Positions 33,430 to 43,430 of a stretch of DNA of 64,000 nt are shown here, one piece after another. Origin of the DNA: Cherax quadricarinatus (lineage: Eukaryota; Arthropoda; Malacostraca; Decapoda; Parastacidae); contig NC_091307.1 of NCBI RefSeq assembly GCF_038502225.1, forward strand, positions 30,040,846 through 30,104,845. The letters run 5' to 3'. Under the pieces are notes generated by a model, which was not told where the DNA came from, did not search any database, and was given only the letters and a program-made list of their open reading frames with translations. The first letter of the stretch is position 1; each line of letters starts with the position of its first letter. A program made the translations under genes and the position numbers.

Positions 33430-33938
33430 ATCATTATTCACAGGAGTCTACCTGGAGTGTGCTCAAGAGGGTGGACGCTCCAGTAGCCTAGTCCCAGACC
33501 AGGCTTCCCGGTAGATGTTCTGATAAACCAGGCTACTGCTGCCTGCAACTCTAATTCAAACATACGCACAACAGCCTGGATGATCAGGAACTGATTTAAG
33601 AAACTTGTACAGGTTGTTTTTTGAAGAATACCAGAGGTCTGTTGATAATGTCCCTTATATTCAAAATTCTTAGTTCCTTTACACTTAGTATACGTACTTA
33701 TTGCACCCCTAGTTTTCAGCAGGGCACCTTGAACCGTATTCCAAGCCTCTTACTTTCATGAGGAATAACTTGTGTATGCAGATCTGGCGACCAAGTCTAG
33801 AATTTTCCAGGTGGAGACTGAGAATCTTGCCAACGTTTCAAGTAGTACAGATCGAGGGACTTCAAACGTTCCCCGCAATTTAAGTGCTTGGCTGGATTAA
33901 TGTGGGCAGAGGTGGTTCTGTGAACATTCTCCACGTCT

Positions 33939-34104
33939 AATTATGAAAAAGAAGCAGAACTCCTCAGGCTGATTGACTGATCACATCTTTACCTCGCCGC
34001 CACTACCACTCTCTCCATATTCATTCTGACTGAAGAAGCCTACTGTGTAGATGAAACTTTTCGACAATAAAAAAAACTCAATTATTACACCTGTATCATA
34101 CTCG
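33939..34104 (+). mobile_element. 166-bp non-autonomous repeat carrying a hammerhead-like core
   Basis: Flanked by TTCTCCACGTCT (33927-33938) and TTCTCCAGGTCT (34105-34116), a 12-bp target-site duplication with one difference. Inside is CTGAAGA (34030-34036), a stem-loop at 34038-34052, GAAA (34053-34056) and CTTTTCG. The middle, TGATTGACTGATCACATC, is also present at 62955-62970 upstream of the sister copy. Confidence 0.65.
34027..34065 (+). ncRNA. hammerhead ribozyme-like motif (decayed)
   Basis: TGA, CTGAAGA, A, GCCTAC-TGT-GTAGAT, GAAA, CT, TT, TCGA. The stem I match is 3 bp with one wobble, and stem II has a mismatch (GTAGAT for GTAGGC). It is a sister of the better copy at 63011-63049. 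Confidence 0.4.
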
Positions 34105-34692
34105 TTCTCCAGGTCTGCAGTTTCGCCTGCCTTGAACGGAGCTGTTAGAGTACAGCATTACTACAGCTCAGAAATATCATGCGACTTAAGTGTCATTTCC
34201 TTGGTATCCTTTGTTTTGAAGGTGTTAGTTATCCAGCCAATCGCTTTTCTGACGGATGTGATAGTAACTGTTGTGATACTTGAAGGTAAGTTTTTTTGAC
34301 AGTCACTCCAAAGCCAAGGTCTCGTGTTAGTCTTATGCTATTTAGTGATTTCAGTTGGTTATATATTCGGTTCCTGTCATCATTTCCTCAGGCTTTCAAT
34401 AATGGAGTAGCTGAAACTTGTTCTCTCTGAACATCACAGTGCTTTCAGTGACCCACTGGAAGACTGTTTATAGAAATGGATTTCACTTTCGTACAGAATG
34501 TAGTAATCGTCTACAAAGGGTGATAATGTGCTATTAATGGTTCTATGTCGGATATGAGAATGAGAACATGGACCAGTTCTGTGCCTTGGGACAGCTTAAC
34601 ACCAAGGCAGCCTCCAATTCACCGTTCTCTAGTTCACTGTTCTATTCGCTAGAAAATTAAATAAAATTAAGTACGCATCAGCTTTTTAATAA

Positions 34693-34701
34693 TACTTATA
34701 A

Positions 34702-34796
<95 letters not shown>
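34693..34796. repeat. (TA)n microsatellite
   Basis: About 100 bp of TA with one TG interruption near 34725, at the 5' edge of the E relic. Confidence 0.9.
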
Positions 34797-34799
<3 letters not shown>

Positions 34800-35484
34800 A
34801 GCAACAACCTCGAATATTGAAAATGTTTTTATATGTAGGTGTAATTCATTCTCAGAAGTTGAGTATTTTGCAGATCAATATTACGGTAAGTCTTAACATG
34901 AAAATTTGCACACTGATCATAATTAAGTATAACACTGAGGGATGAACTATCATAATGGGCCATCTGAGAGAGACAACTAGACTCAAAATTATTGTATAAC
35001 AATTCCAATAAAAAACGAAGTAGGTTTTCACATTTTTTTTATGTTTTTAACTGTCAACATGTCCATGTTAACAGGTACATGTCTTGCCACTACTATTTAG
35101 TTAAAATTATTGATTTCATTACCTTTGTAAAATGTCAAAAAATATATTTTTTGCAATATAAAATTTCAACATTACCTACCAAATATCATTGTACATAATG
35201 ACTTATGTATAATGATATTTTAAAGAATTTTTAATAGTGGTAAATTTATGTATATCAACCAATAACGAGTTATATCCTAACAACTGGTATACTTCAAATT
35301 GTTCAAAATGAACGAATGTTTCCAAACATGGCGCCTAAAAATGGCATTTAGCTGAGAATTTGGAGAGCCAGTCATGATTCCATAAAAACGAAGGATAGAA
35401 CAACAAATTACAAACATTTTGTCCCTCTACTATCTTTAAAACTGTCTGCTTCGCGGACTAGTTCTACCACCCCAGTGCCCTCAC
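34797..35484. other. AT-rich anonymous sequence
   Basis: No coding or element signal recognised. Confidence 0.35.
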
Positions 35485-35750
35485 TTCATGCATAAGGGGT
35501 ATTACCAACAAACCTCAAAAGTTCCTGATTAACTGGGATACAGTGCGTAAGTTGGACTACTTGTAGCCAGCAAAAAGCAACCTGGGCGATCAGGCTCACA
35601 AGCAGGTCTGGTCTCAGACCAGGAAGCTGACCCGATGACTCCTGAAAAAGGCATAAGGTAAACACAAGGCAGATGGTACCCCTGCTTCTCACTGAGTTTA
35701 TTTCATAGTTCCTCCACCGTACAACCTTCCTCCACCCATCCATTAACATT
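35485..35750. mobile_element. opposed E (+) and B (-) LINE fragments
   Basis: 35485-35660 plus reads IRGITNKPQKFLIN, a decayed E C-terminal block. 35665-35735 minus reads NYEINSVRSRGTI, the B block CKINPVRSRG. The two are head to head. Confidence 0.45.
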
Positions 35751-35809
35751 GTAACTTTTGTCCTCCACTTTTAACAAGGACACTTGAAATCTTCCGCCGC
35801 TGCCGCCAC

Positions 35810-36017
35810 CACCACATCAGCAGTCCAGTATACAGTTAGTAACCACACCCACCACACCAGCAGTCCAGCATATAGTTAGTAACCAGCATCACCACCACTA
35901 CACCAGCAGTCCGGCATACATTTAGTAACCACACCAGCAGTCCAGCATACAGGTAGTAACCAGCATCAGCAGCATCAGCACCATCACCACACCAGCAATC
36001 TACCATACAGTTAGTAA
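35810..36017. repeat. irregular minisatellite, ACCAGCAGTCCAGCATACAG unit
   Basis: About five imperfect units of CACCAGCAGTCCAGCATACA + GTTAGTAACC with CAT/CAC spacers. The array resumes at about 36858-36965 and 37190-37245, so the LINE copy between interrupted it. Confidence 0.8.
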
Positions 36018-36857
36018 TATTACGGATTGCGAAAAAGATTTAGGAGTTCTGGTTAGCAGAAATCTGAAACCAAGACAACAGTGCATAAGTGTTCGCAATA
36101 AAGCTAATAGAATCCTTGGCTTCATATCAAGAAGCATAAATAATAGGAGTCCTCAGGTTGTTCAACTCTATACATCCTTGGTTAGGCCTCATTTAGATTA
36201 TGCTGCACAGTTTTGGTCACCGTATTACAGAATGGATATAAATTCTCTGGAAAATGTACAAAGGAGGATGACAAAGTTGATCCCATGTATCAGAAACCTT
36301 CCCTATGAGGATAGACTAAGGGCCCTGAATCTGCACTCTCTGGAAAGACGTAGAATTAGGGGGGATATGATTGAGGTGTATAAATGGAAGACAGGAATAA
36401 ATAAAGGGGATGTAAATAGTGTGCTGAAAATATCTAGCCTAGACAGGACTCGCAGCAATGGTTTTAAGTTGGAAAAATTCAGATTCAGGAAGGATATAGG
36501 AAAGTACTGGTTTGGTAACAGAGTTGTGGATGAGTGGAACAAACTCCCAAGTACAGTGATAGAGGCCAGAACGTTGTGTAGCTTTAAAAATAGGTTGGAT
36601 AAATACATGAGTGGATGTGGGTGGGTGTGAGTTGGACCTGATAGCTTGTGCTACCAGGTCGGTTGCCGTGTTCCTCCCTTAAGTCAATGTGACCTGACCT
36701 GACTAGGTTGGGTGCATTGGCTTAAGCCAATGTGACCTGACCTGACTAGGTTGGGTGCATTGGCTTAAGCCGGTAGGAGACTTGGACCTGCCTCGCATGG
36801 GCCAGTAGGCCTTCTGCAGTGTTCCTTCGTTCTTATGTTCTTATGTTCTAATAACAT
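36018..36857 (+). mobile_element. lineage A CR1-like LINE, 5'-truncated, inside a minisatellite
   Basis: Starts at ATTACGGATTGCGAAAAAGA (the DCEKDLGVL block) and contains an open 150-codon piece (36178-36630: VRPHLDYAAQFW, RRMTKLIPC, FGNRVVDEWNKLPST). The 3' UTR holds a 43-bp tandem duplication (about 36685-36775) and ends in TTCTTATG octamers (36832-36847). Minisatellite sequence lies on both sides. Confidence 0.85.
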
Positions 36858-37260
36858 ACACCACTACCAGCAGTCCAGCACACAGTAACTACACACCAAC
36901 AGTTCGACAGATAGTAACCAAACACCAGCAGTCCACCAGATAGTTACCAGACACCAGCAGTCCATGTGAACCAATATGCCCTCCAATGAGCAACTTCACC
37001 ATCAGTTTGAGGAGGAGTTGAGGGTAGAGAAGCTTGAGATACGGCAATTGACGGAGGAAAAGAGGAGGATTCGTAGTATTCCTCCTGTTGTGAGTCCTCA
37101 AGTCAAGAAGGGAGCCTAGGCACTGGCCGGACAGCATTGACCGAAGTTGAAGATCAAGAGGACGAATGGAGAGGTAATAACTATCTGGTGGACCAGCAGT
37201 CCACCAGATAGTTACCAGACACCAGCAGTTAGTTACCAGACATCTCCATATACCAGCCCA
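36858..37260. repeat. minisatellite continuation with a 37-bp hairpin
   Basis: More AACACCAGCAGTCCACCAGA-type units at 36858-36965 and 37190-37245. The palindrome TAACTATCTGGTGGA / TCCACCAGATAGTTA (37178-37192 and 37200-37214) has a 7-base loop. A small ORF sits between the two blocks. Confidence 0.7.
36976..37119 (+). CDS. small hypothetical ORF, charged helical peptide
   Basis: 47 codons from ATG, with an acidic/basic stretch (EEELRVEKLEIRQLTEEKRR, about residues 12-31) likely to form a helix or coiled coil. The text recalls retroelement gag/ORF1 peptides, but no family is established. It is flanked on both sides by minisatellite units. Confidence 0.25.
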   Translation: MPSNEQLHHQFEEELRVEKLEIRQLTEEKRRIRSIPPVVSPQVKKGA

Positions 37261-37559
37261 TCACGCGCATCATCGACCATCATCCCTCGTTAATTTAGTC
37301 CTCAGGTGGTGGTGGTGGTTTAACTGTCAAGAAACTAGGGTCTCCTGACACGGATCTCAGTGATATAACACCTAAGTGGTTTACTATCCGTTGCCTTACC
37401 GAAACAAAGTTCTCCACTTCATTTAAAAATGTACTATCTGATGATATCCCAACCTCATGTTATTAGTTAATAAATCCGGGGTAAAAATCTCAAATTACTT
37501 CCTACGTTCGGTATGCACTGTTCTTGAACATTTCTCAATGACTTACAAAATCGCAAACA
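37261..37559. other. anonymous sequence
   Basis: A short (GGT)n run lies at 37305-37318. Nothing else recognised. Confidence 0.35.
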
Positions 37560-37970
37560 AATCACAGAACGGGTGAGGGTTTGAACCCATGGCAGGCGAG
37601 TCCTGAAACTCAGGCCAAAGCGTTGACTACTCGGCCAGCTGGCTCTAATAAGATTCATCCAATTAGGTATATTTCTATACACCATAGGGAGGTTAGCATG
37701 GGCCATCACTGATCACAAATGCAGGTTTTTACAGACATCCCCAACTAGCATGGCTGTGGCATGATGACTTGCCACCATCATAACACGAAATCGTAATATC
37801 AAGATTGCATTTGTGGTCAGTGGGGCCCACGCTAACCTCCCTATGGTATACAGAAATATACCTAGTTAGAAGAATCTTGTTAAATCCAGGTTGCAGAATG
37901 GTTAGCACATTGGCCTGGGAGTTCTAGGATTCACCTGCCAGGGGTTAAAGTCCCACCAGTTCTGTGATTT
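37560..37970. mobile_element. inverted pair of tRNA-derived SINE-like repeats
   Basis: Arms 37560-37723 and 37806-37970 are reverse complements with moderate divergence, around an 82-bp spacer. Each arm has a tRNA-like head: the left arm on the minus strand has an A-box-like TGGCCGAGTAGT and a B box GGGTTCAAACCC, and the right arm has GGTTAAAGTCCC. Each also has a shared body (AAGATTC, GGTATATTTCT, CATAGGGAGGTTAGC). The tRNA-like parts face outward. A related fragment is at 59575-59720. Confidence 0.7.
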
Positions 37971-38519
37971 CTAAATGGTTCTTACTTCAGTCATATTTTC
38001 TTTCTAAATTAACAAGCCCGATCTGTGACCAAGCAGTGGAGGTAGAGGCGAGATTTCTAAACCCATTAAATGTATAAAAAAACAGAAAAGAAATTATTCC
38101 ACACTTCAAAGTTAACTTTCCACAAAAAAAAAATATTAAAAGAGAAAATACCAGCAAGTCCATGCTACGTTTGGAAAAGTGTCGAGATCTGAAGAGCACT
38201 TCCATCTGGTATATCACTCACAGCTCTTGTGGTATTATACAATCACGTCATACAGGGTAAAAGCAACACAAATTACTAGCACAAACAAAATTCAAATCAA
38301 AGTCTCAAGCTAGGTGAAAAAACTATTAAAAGCCCCCATTAAATTTTCAATTTATGAAGAAAAAATCTGAGGTCCATGCAGGTAATAAAAAAAGGGAATA
38401 AGGAAGAAACGAGTTAAAATGTGCTCCACAGTCATCTGCACATACTCAAATTACGCAATAGTGTACAAGATAAATGAGAGAATCTTGGTTAGTAATGTTT
38501 GATCTGTTATTCAAGTATC
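37971..38519. other. AT-rich anonymous sequence
   Basis: No element recognised. Minus-strand open frames here are short and lack motifs. Confidence 0.35.
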
Positions 38520-39020
38520 AATGTTATTTGTTCTCTCTAGGCTGGAATACTGCTATATACTAACAGCCTCCTTCCAAAGACAGGCAAAAGTGCAGATCCG
38601 AATATTGTACAGAGAATTTTCACTGCTCTTATATTTGCAGTTAAGCATTTAAATTATAGGGAACACTTCAAGTTCCTCGAATGAGGAAATATACACTATA
38701 ATTTACACATGGAAATTTATGGCGGTTTCACATCTGCATCCCGAAACCACTACTACAGCAAAAGGCTCGGCAGAGTGCAAAATATCCCAATGAAAACAGG
38801 GGTGCATAGACATTAAAATACAACTATTAATTAATGTAAATAGACCAAGACTAACACCCTTCATAAGGAAAATTGCCCATAGACCCCTAGATATTTTCCA
38901 GAAGCTTGTTAGTCCATCTGTGGTACGGAACATTCATTGAACTGTGCGCGGGAAACTCCAACAAACTGGTTGATTAGGCCATCCACCAGGAGGACTGGTC
39001 TCTTAACACAACTGAGTACA
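38520..39020 (+). mobile_element. degraded lineage E LINE (thumb to C-terminus)
   Basis: Recognisable pieces are LEYCYILTASF, IYTWKF, HLHPETTT-like text and LTPFIRKIAHRPLDIF, then an E-type 3' end around 38955-39000. Several stops and shifts. Confidence 0.5.
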
Positions 39021-40059
39021 AAGACTACTTCTTAAAGCGCAAATATTTTGGTTTACTTTAATATAATCCAATACAATCCCATCGAACACTAGAGAAACCG
39101 TCTTGAAAAACATTACTAAACAACAGTGAAGGCTCTTCTACCGCAACACAGGTGAAGAAAATTGTATTATACACTAGGAAAATACCGAAAGGCCGGTTTC
39201 CACAGTTTCAAGATAATCACTGACTGAAGCGAAGGCTCGACAGTGTGCGTGATTTTTATTTTTTTTAAGTTTGGATAAAAGGTATATGGAGGCTTCATCG
39301 CCTCGTAAATTCAATCAGCGATAATAACTTTCGCAGAATACAGCAAATCTGTAGGCATATTTTGGCGTCATTTGACAGTACATTCTGTATGGTCATATGA
39401 CAGTAAATACACTGAGTTTGTGTGTGGAGTCACCGCAAGCTTCGTAATATATTAGTACAGATGTATGCACCTGTTATGTTTATGATTCAATAGAACATAG
39501 CTTTCCCCTTCAACCAGGTCTCTCATCCGGCAGCCTCAGTTGTAAATGAAATATTACACTAATAACATTCTTACATGTTTAACACTTAAAGGAAAGACTA
39601 GTAATCCTGACAATACAAAACTTTTAACAGACTTCAATTTTATTTGTTACCAATTACCAATTTCGAAGACTTTTCTACCCTATCAGCCAGGCCTTTGGCT
39701 AGGCTTCCGTATGGATTGCCTGTTCAGCCAGGTTGTTGCCGTTAGCGGCTCACTGACCCACATAACAATCCGTCACAGTCTGATAACATGGATATAGTAA
39801 TGCAATTCCCTCTTGAACATGTCTACACTTGTTCCAGTAATTTCTGATATCTCTTGTGCGCGCGTCGTGTTCACCAGGGCTTATGTGCTTATATTTAGTG
39901 TCGTGAACAATTATGTCATACACTTACCTGGTGAATTGCTGCAGCTTACACCTAGTTATTTTTGTATGATAAACACTCGTTAAGCACTAAGCAGGTTCAC
40001 TAGGTGATTCGGTCTAAGTGAAGGCCACCTGCCCCCGTTCACTATGAGGATAAGCAAGT
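39021..40059. other. mostly anonymous, with a lineage B fragment
   Basis: 39680-39870 minus carries the decayed B C-terminal and 3' region (GCCAGGCCTTTGGCTAGGCT, GTTCAGCCAGGTTGTTG). The rest is unassigned. Confidence 0.4.
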
Positions 40060-40180
40060 GTGCAACAGTTACATAGCTTTATTCCGAAACTGTTCGCCTA
40101 TACAGAAGGCTTCCTCAGTCGAATATTGAGGCAGCAGAAGCAGTAAAGATATCTAATTATTGCACAATCGTCTTTCTTAC
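40060..40180 (-). mobile_element. hammerhead-type fold-back repeat, third copy
   Basis: The minus strand contains TTCGA, CTGAGGA (complement 40112-40118), A, GCCT...AGGC, GAA, then GTTTCGGAATAAAG as in the copy at 63011. Stem I is 5 bp with one wobble. The GAAA box is altered by an insertion (GAACAG). The ends carry weakly complementary TGTGCAA text. Confidence 0.45.
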
Positions 40181-40399
40181 CAACTTATCGTATTGTATAC
40201 CATCATGTTTACCCCGTTCACTTTTGTTAGAACATATATCTAGGACTGATAACGGACTGACCTGGCTCATAAGGTTAAGGGTAACCTGGAATACCTGACC
40301 GATGGTATCTGATAAGATGGCGGCTTCGTCCAGGGCTGTCGTTTATGCCTGACTGATTACAGTCAGGCATACCATAGCACCAACTAATTAAGCAAACTA

Positions 40400-40680
40400 T
40401 TATGTTCCAGTTTACTCCTTGGAGTATGAGGTTCGCAGTTCGACCCCCGGTAACAGTGGAAACATTTGAGCGTGTTTCCTTAAGACACCTGCCGTCCCTG
40501 TTCACCCTACAGTAAGATGCGACCCACACCAGTCGACTAACATCCAGGTGGGTGTTAGTCGACTGGTGTGGGTCGCATCTTGGGGACAAAATTAACGTAA
40601 TTTGCTCGAAATGCTGTGCATAACCAAGGGCTTTCTATATGTCACCGATGCCAGCTATAATTATTATTAATACTATGACT
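40400..40680 (+). mobile_element. tRNA-derived SINE-like repeat with a palindromic insertion
   Basis: A B-box-like GTTCGACCCCC (40438-40448) is followed by CGTGTTTCCTTAAGACACCT and CCTGCCGTCCCTGTTCACC, then GTGTTAGTCGACTGGTGTGG and GTCGCATCTTGGGGACAA. I recall this order from decapod SINEs. An inverted duplicate of the GTGTTAGTCGAC segment (40514-40545) makes a 30-bp-arm hairpin with 40550-40581. Confidence 0.6.
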
Positions 40681-41044
40681 TTCAATCTTGCTGGATAATT
40701 CCCCAAGACCACAGTGGGAGCTTTAATGCCCGATTATACTATTTGCAAAACTACCGTCCCACTACTAGTTACACGAGATAATTATATCTACATTAAATTG
40801 ATGCCTAAGATGTCTCCTGGCTGTGTACCTTGGCAAACCATATCAGCAACATCGGTTTCTGGACAAGACTGATGCCTCTGATTTCACTTTCTTTGCTATT
40901 ACCCTTAAGTTGCGATTTATAAGAATGTTAAAGGCGCATCTAGCTACACTTCCTTGGTCACAGCTGCATACTTTGTTCCCCTCAACTGTGTACCCTTACA
41001 CCCAGACGGTCGCCAGCCACCGTTTTAATGTCTTCCTGCAATTA
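40681..41044. other. anonymous sequence
   Basis: No recognised element or gene. Confidence 0.35.
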
Positions 41045-41490
41045 TAGAACCACTATGCCACCTGCTGCTGTTGCAGCTCGGATCATTAAGAATAGCCCCC
41101 TTCACTCTTAAAACACGCAGTCCCTCCCCCCCCCCCATCCCCACGTAGGCACCACAGCTTGGCTCTTTACTGCTAGTTACTAGCGGCAATTTATTAAATT
41201 TGCTCTTCAAGACAGAGGCCTGTTGGTAATTACTCATATTTGAAGAGAGGGCGTTGGAAGTTTTTTTCACTTATGCATAATTATATCTTCAGTGTTTGTT
41301 ACCCAGGCTTTCCGTGAAAGATATTTCGTTGCACAGATTTTGAACAAATCCCTTCAGCATTTTTCATGTGTAAATAACCACTTTCTAGCCTATGCTCCAG
41401 TGAGCATAACTTGAGGGACCTAAGACGTTGTCAGTAAGTTGCGTATCTACAATTATGCTCATTTACAGTTCTTTATGCATTTTGCATAGC
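41045..41490 (-). mobile_element. degraded lineage E LINE, C-terminal region
   Basis: Minus reading NALSSNMSNYQQASVLKSKF, then EPSCGAYVGM, corresponds to NSLPSSIRVITNKPL and QPGCGSYVGL of the better copy at 15877-16545. A C10 run lies at about 41127-41136. Confidence 0.55.
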
Positions 41491-41679
41491 TAATATTTAT
41501 GAATCTTTTATGTGGACTTGTTTCACAATTTACCATATTTACCTACACGGGTTCCACTTACTCCTGGCGTAATTACACATAATTGTGGATAATTTAACTA
41601 AAGTGCCTTAGCCCATACTTGAGAGGCCTTACAGCAGCAAATCTCTTCTGCTTGCCCAGGACAGAACAATTACGTAGAG

Positions 41680-41749
41680 TTCAAGCAGTGTTGTTCAAGC
41701 AGTGTTGTTCAAGCAGTGTTGTTCAAGCAGTGTTGTTCAAGCAGGCTTC
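41680..41749. repeat. 14-bp minisatellite, about 5 copies
   Basis: TTCAAGCAGTGTTG repeated almost perfectly. It is not coding. Confidence 0.95.
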
Positions 41750-42399
41750 ATATTCTGCAACTGATCGATATGTTATTAGTAAGTTTAATATTAGTGTAAA
41801 ATGTGTAAAGGTAACATGTTAACGAAGCCAACCTACTTGGAGTGTTCTTCCAGGGTCAACGTCCTCCCGGCCCGGTCCCAGACCAGGCCTCACAGTGGAT
41901 GGCCCGATTAACCAGGTTGTTGGTGCTAACCACACGCAGTCCAACATAAGCACCACAGCTCAGCTGATCAGGCAGTGACTTGAACTTCACCAGTTCTTTC
42001 TTGAAGATAGCCAGGGGTCTGTTGGTAATCCCTTTGTGTATGAAGGGAGGGTACAGAAGAGTCTTGGTCCCTTCACACTAGAGTTTTTCATCAGTGTACT
42101 CTCTCCACCCTTGCTTTTCATTAGGGCATCTTGCAGCGTCTGGTAAGCCTCTTACTTTTTATGGGAATATTTTATATGCAAATTTAGGACCAGTTCTAGA
42201 ATTTTCCAGGTGGAGTGGTTGCATTAGCAAATTCGATTGAGGGGGTCATTAATGACTTGTCTAGGAATTTAAACTGAGAGATTATAGACAACATCAGATA
42301 TTACCAGGATACCTGAGGGATATGTTTAAACGACAATATTCAAAATAAAGTTGCTAGTAAAGGCAAAACAATTGATCAACAGAGAGAGATAGTTGAGAG

Positions 42400-43430
42400 C
42401 AACGAGTGACTAGCTCCCTTAAGGTTTACTATACAAATAGTAGGAGTCTAAGAAATAAGATAGATGAGCTAAGATTACTTGCAAGTGTAGGTAATATAGA
42501 TATTATTGTTATAACAGAGACCTGGTTCAACTTGAAAGACAGAGAAATGCCTTCTGAATGCAACAAACAGGGCTATAAACTATTCCACACTGATAGGGTC
42601 AACAGGAAGGGTGGTGGAGTGGCGATGTATGTCAGAAATAATTTAAATGTTTTGTTAGACAAGCTGTAAGATTAAAAACATCGGACACAGAATCTTTTTG
42701 GCTACAGTTTCTCGAAGGTAGTGAAAAATTATTTTTTGGGTGTGATTTATAGGCCCCCGAACCTTGATAGGAAGTGCGGTAGGCTGCTAAGGGACGAAAT
42801 TCATAAGGCATCTAGATATGAAAATGTGTTAATGGGAGATTTTAACTTCAGACAAATTGATTGGAACAATGTGACAGAAAATCTCGAGTCTAGTGACTTT
42901 CTTGATACAGTTCAGAACTGCTTTTTAAAAGTTTGTGACAGAACCAACTAGAGGAAACAATCTGCTTGACTTGGTTTTTGCCAACAAAGAATCACTAGTT
43001 AATAATCTTGAGGTTAGTGATGAGCTTGGGGAAAGCGATCACAAATCATTTAGTTTCTATATATCATGGAATTACCCAGATAACCGCAATCAAGTCGCTG
43101 TCCCAGATTTCCGCTTGGCCGACTTCATGGGACTGAAAAATTACCTGGGTGGGCTAAATTGGAATGACCTTACTATGGGTCTGGTAGGTAGGGTTGGGTG
43201 CCAATATGACGTATATCAGAGCATAGTGCTGGCTGCCCGGACGTCTTTTGTCTCGAGTAGGGAAATTAGATCTAACAAAAATTATCCCAAATGGATAAAC
43301 AAAAGATTAAAACATCTCACTGGTCAAAAGACAGGCATATATAGGCATACCAAAAGAGAAGGGCAGTTAAGAAATCAATATATTCAATTAGAGAGAAATA
43401 AAAAAAAGGAATAAGAAAAGTAAAAAGGGA
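42400..43430 (+). pseudogene. lineage A AP-like endonuclease and linker
   Basis: Pieces 42406-42669, 42721-42951 and 42935-43414. Landmarks: YYTNSRSLRNK, VITETWF (catalytic Glu), GGGVAMYV, VIYRPPN, LMGDFNFRQIDW, LLDLVFANKE and GESDHKSF, so every expected active-site block is present. Two frame breaks (near 42670 and 42940) split it. The linker follows (PKWINKRLKHLTGQ). Confidence 0.8.

Larger units (their letters stand above)
33430..34690 (-). mobile_element. lineage E LINE, old copy interrupted by a hammerhead-bearing repeat
   Basis: Minus-strand text follows the E 3' end (33430-33600), C-terminal region, thumb (34116-34230), and RT palm region (34300-34690). All is heavily mutated. A 166-bp insertion at 33939-34104 with near-perfect 12-bp flanking duplications interrupts it. 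Confidence 0.65.

Noticed and set aside
35810..37260. CRISPR-like array (similar units with variable spacers)
   Set aside because: Units are irregular in length and sequence, and the genome context is eukaryotic; a minisatellite explains it.
37560..37650. tRNA gene
   Set aside because: A- and B-box-like text is present, but the cloverleaf is not convincing, the unit is repeated and inverted, and it carries a SINE body.
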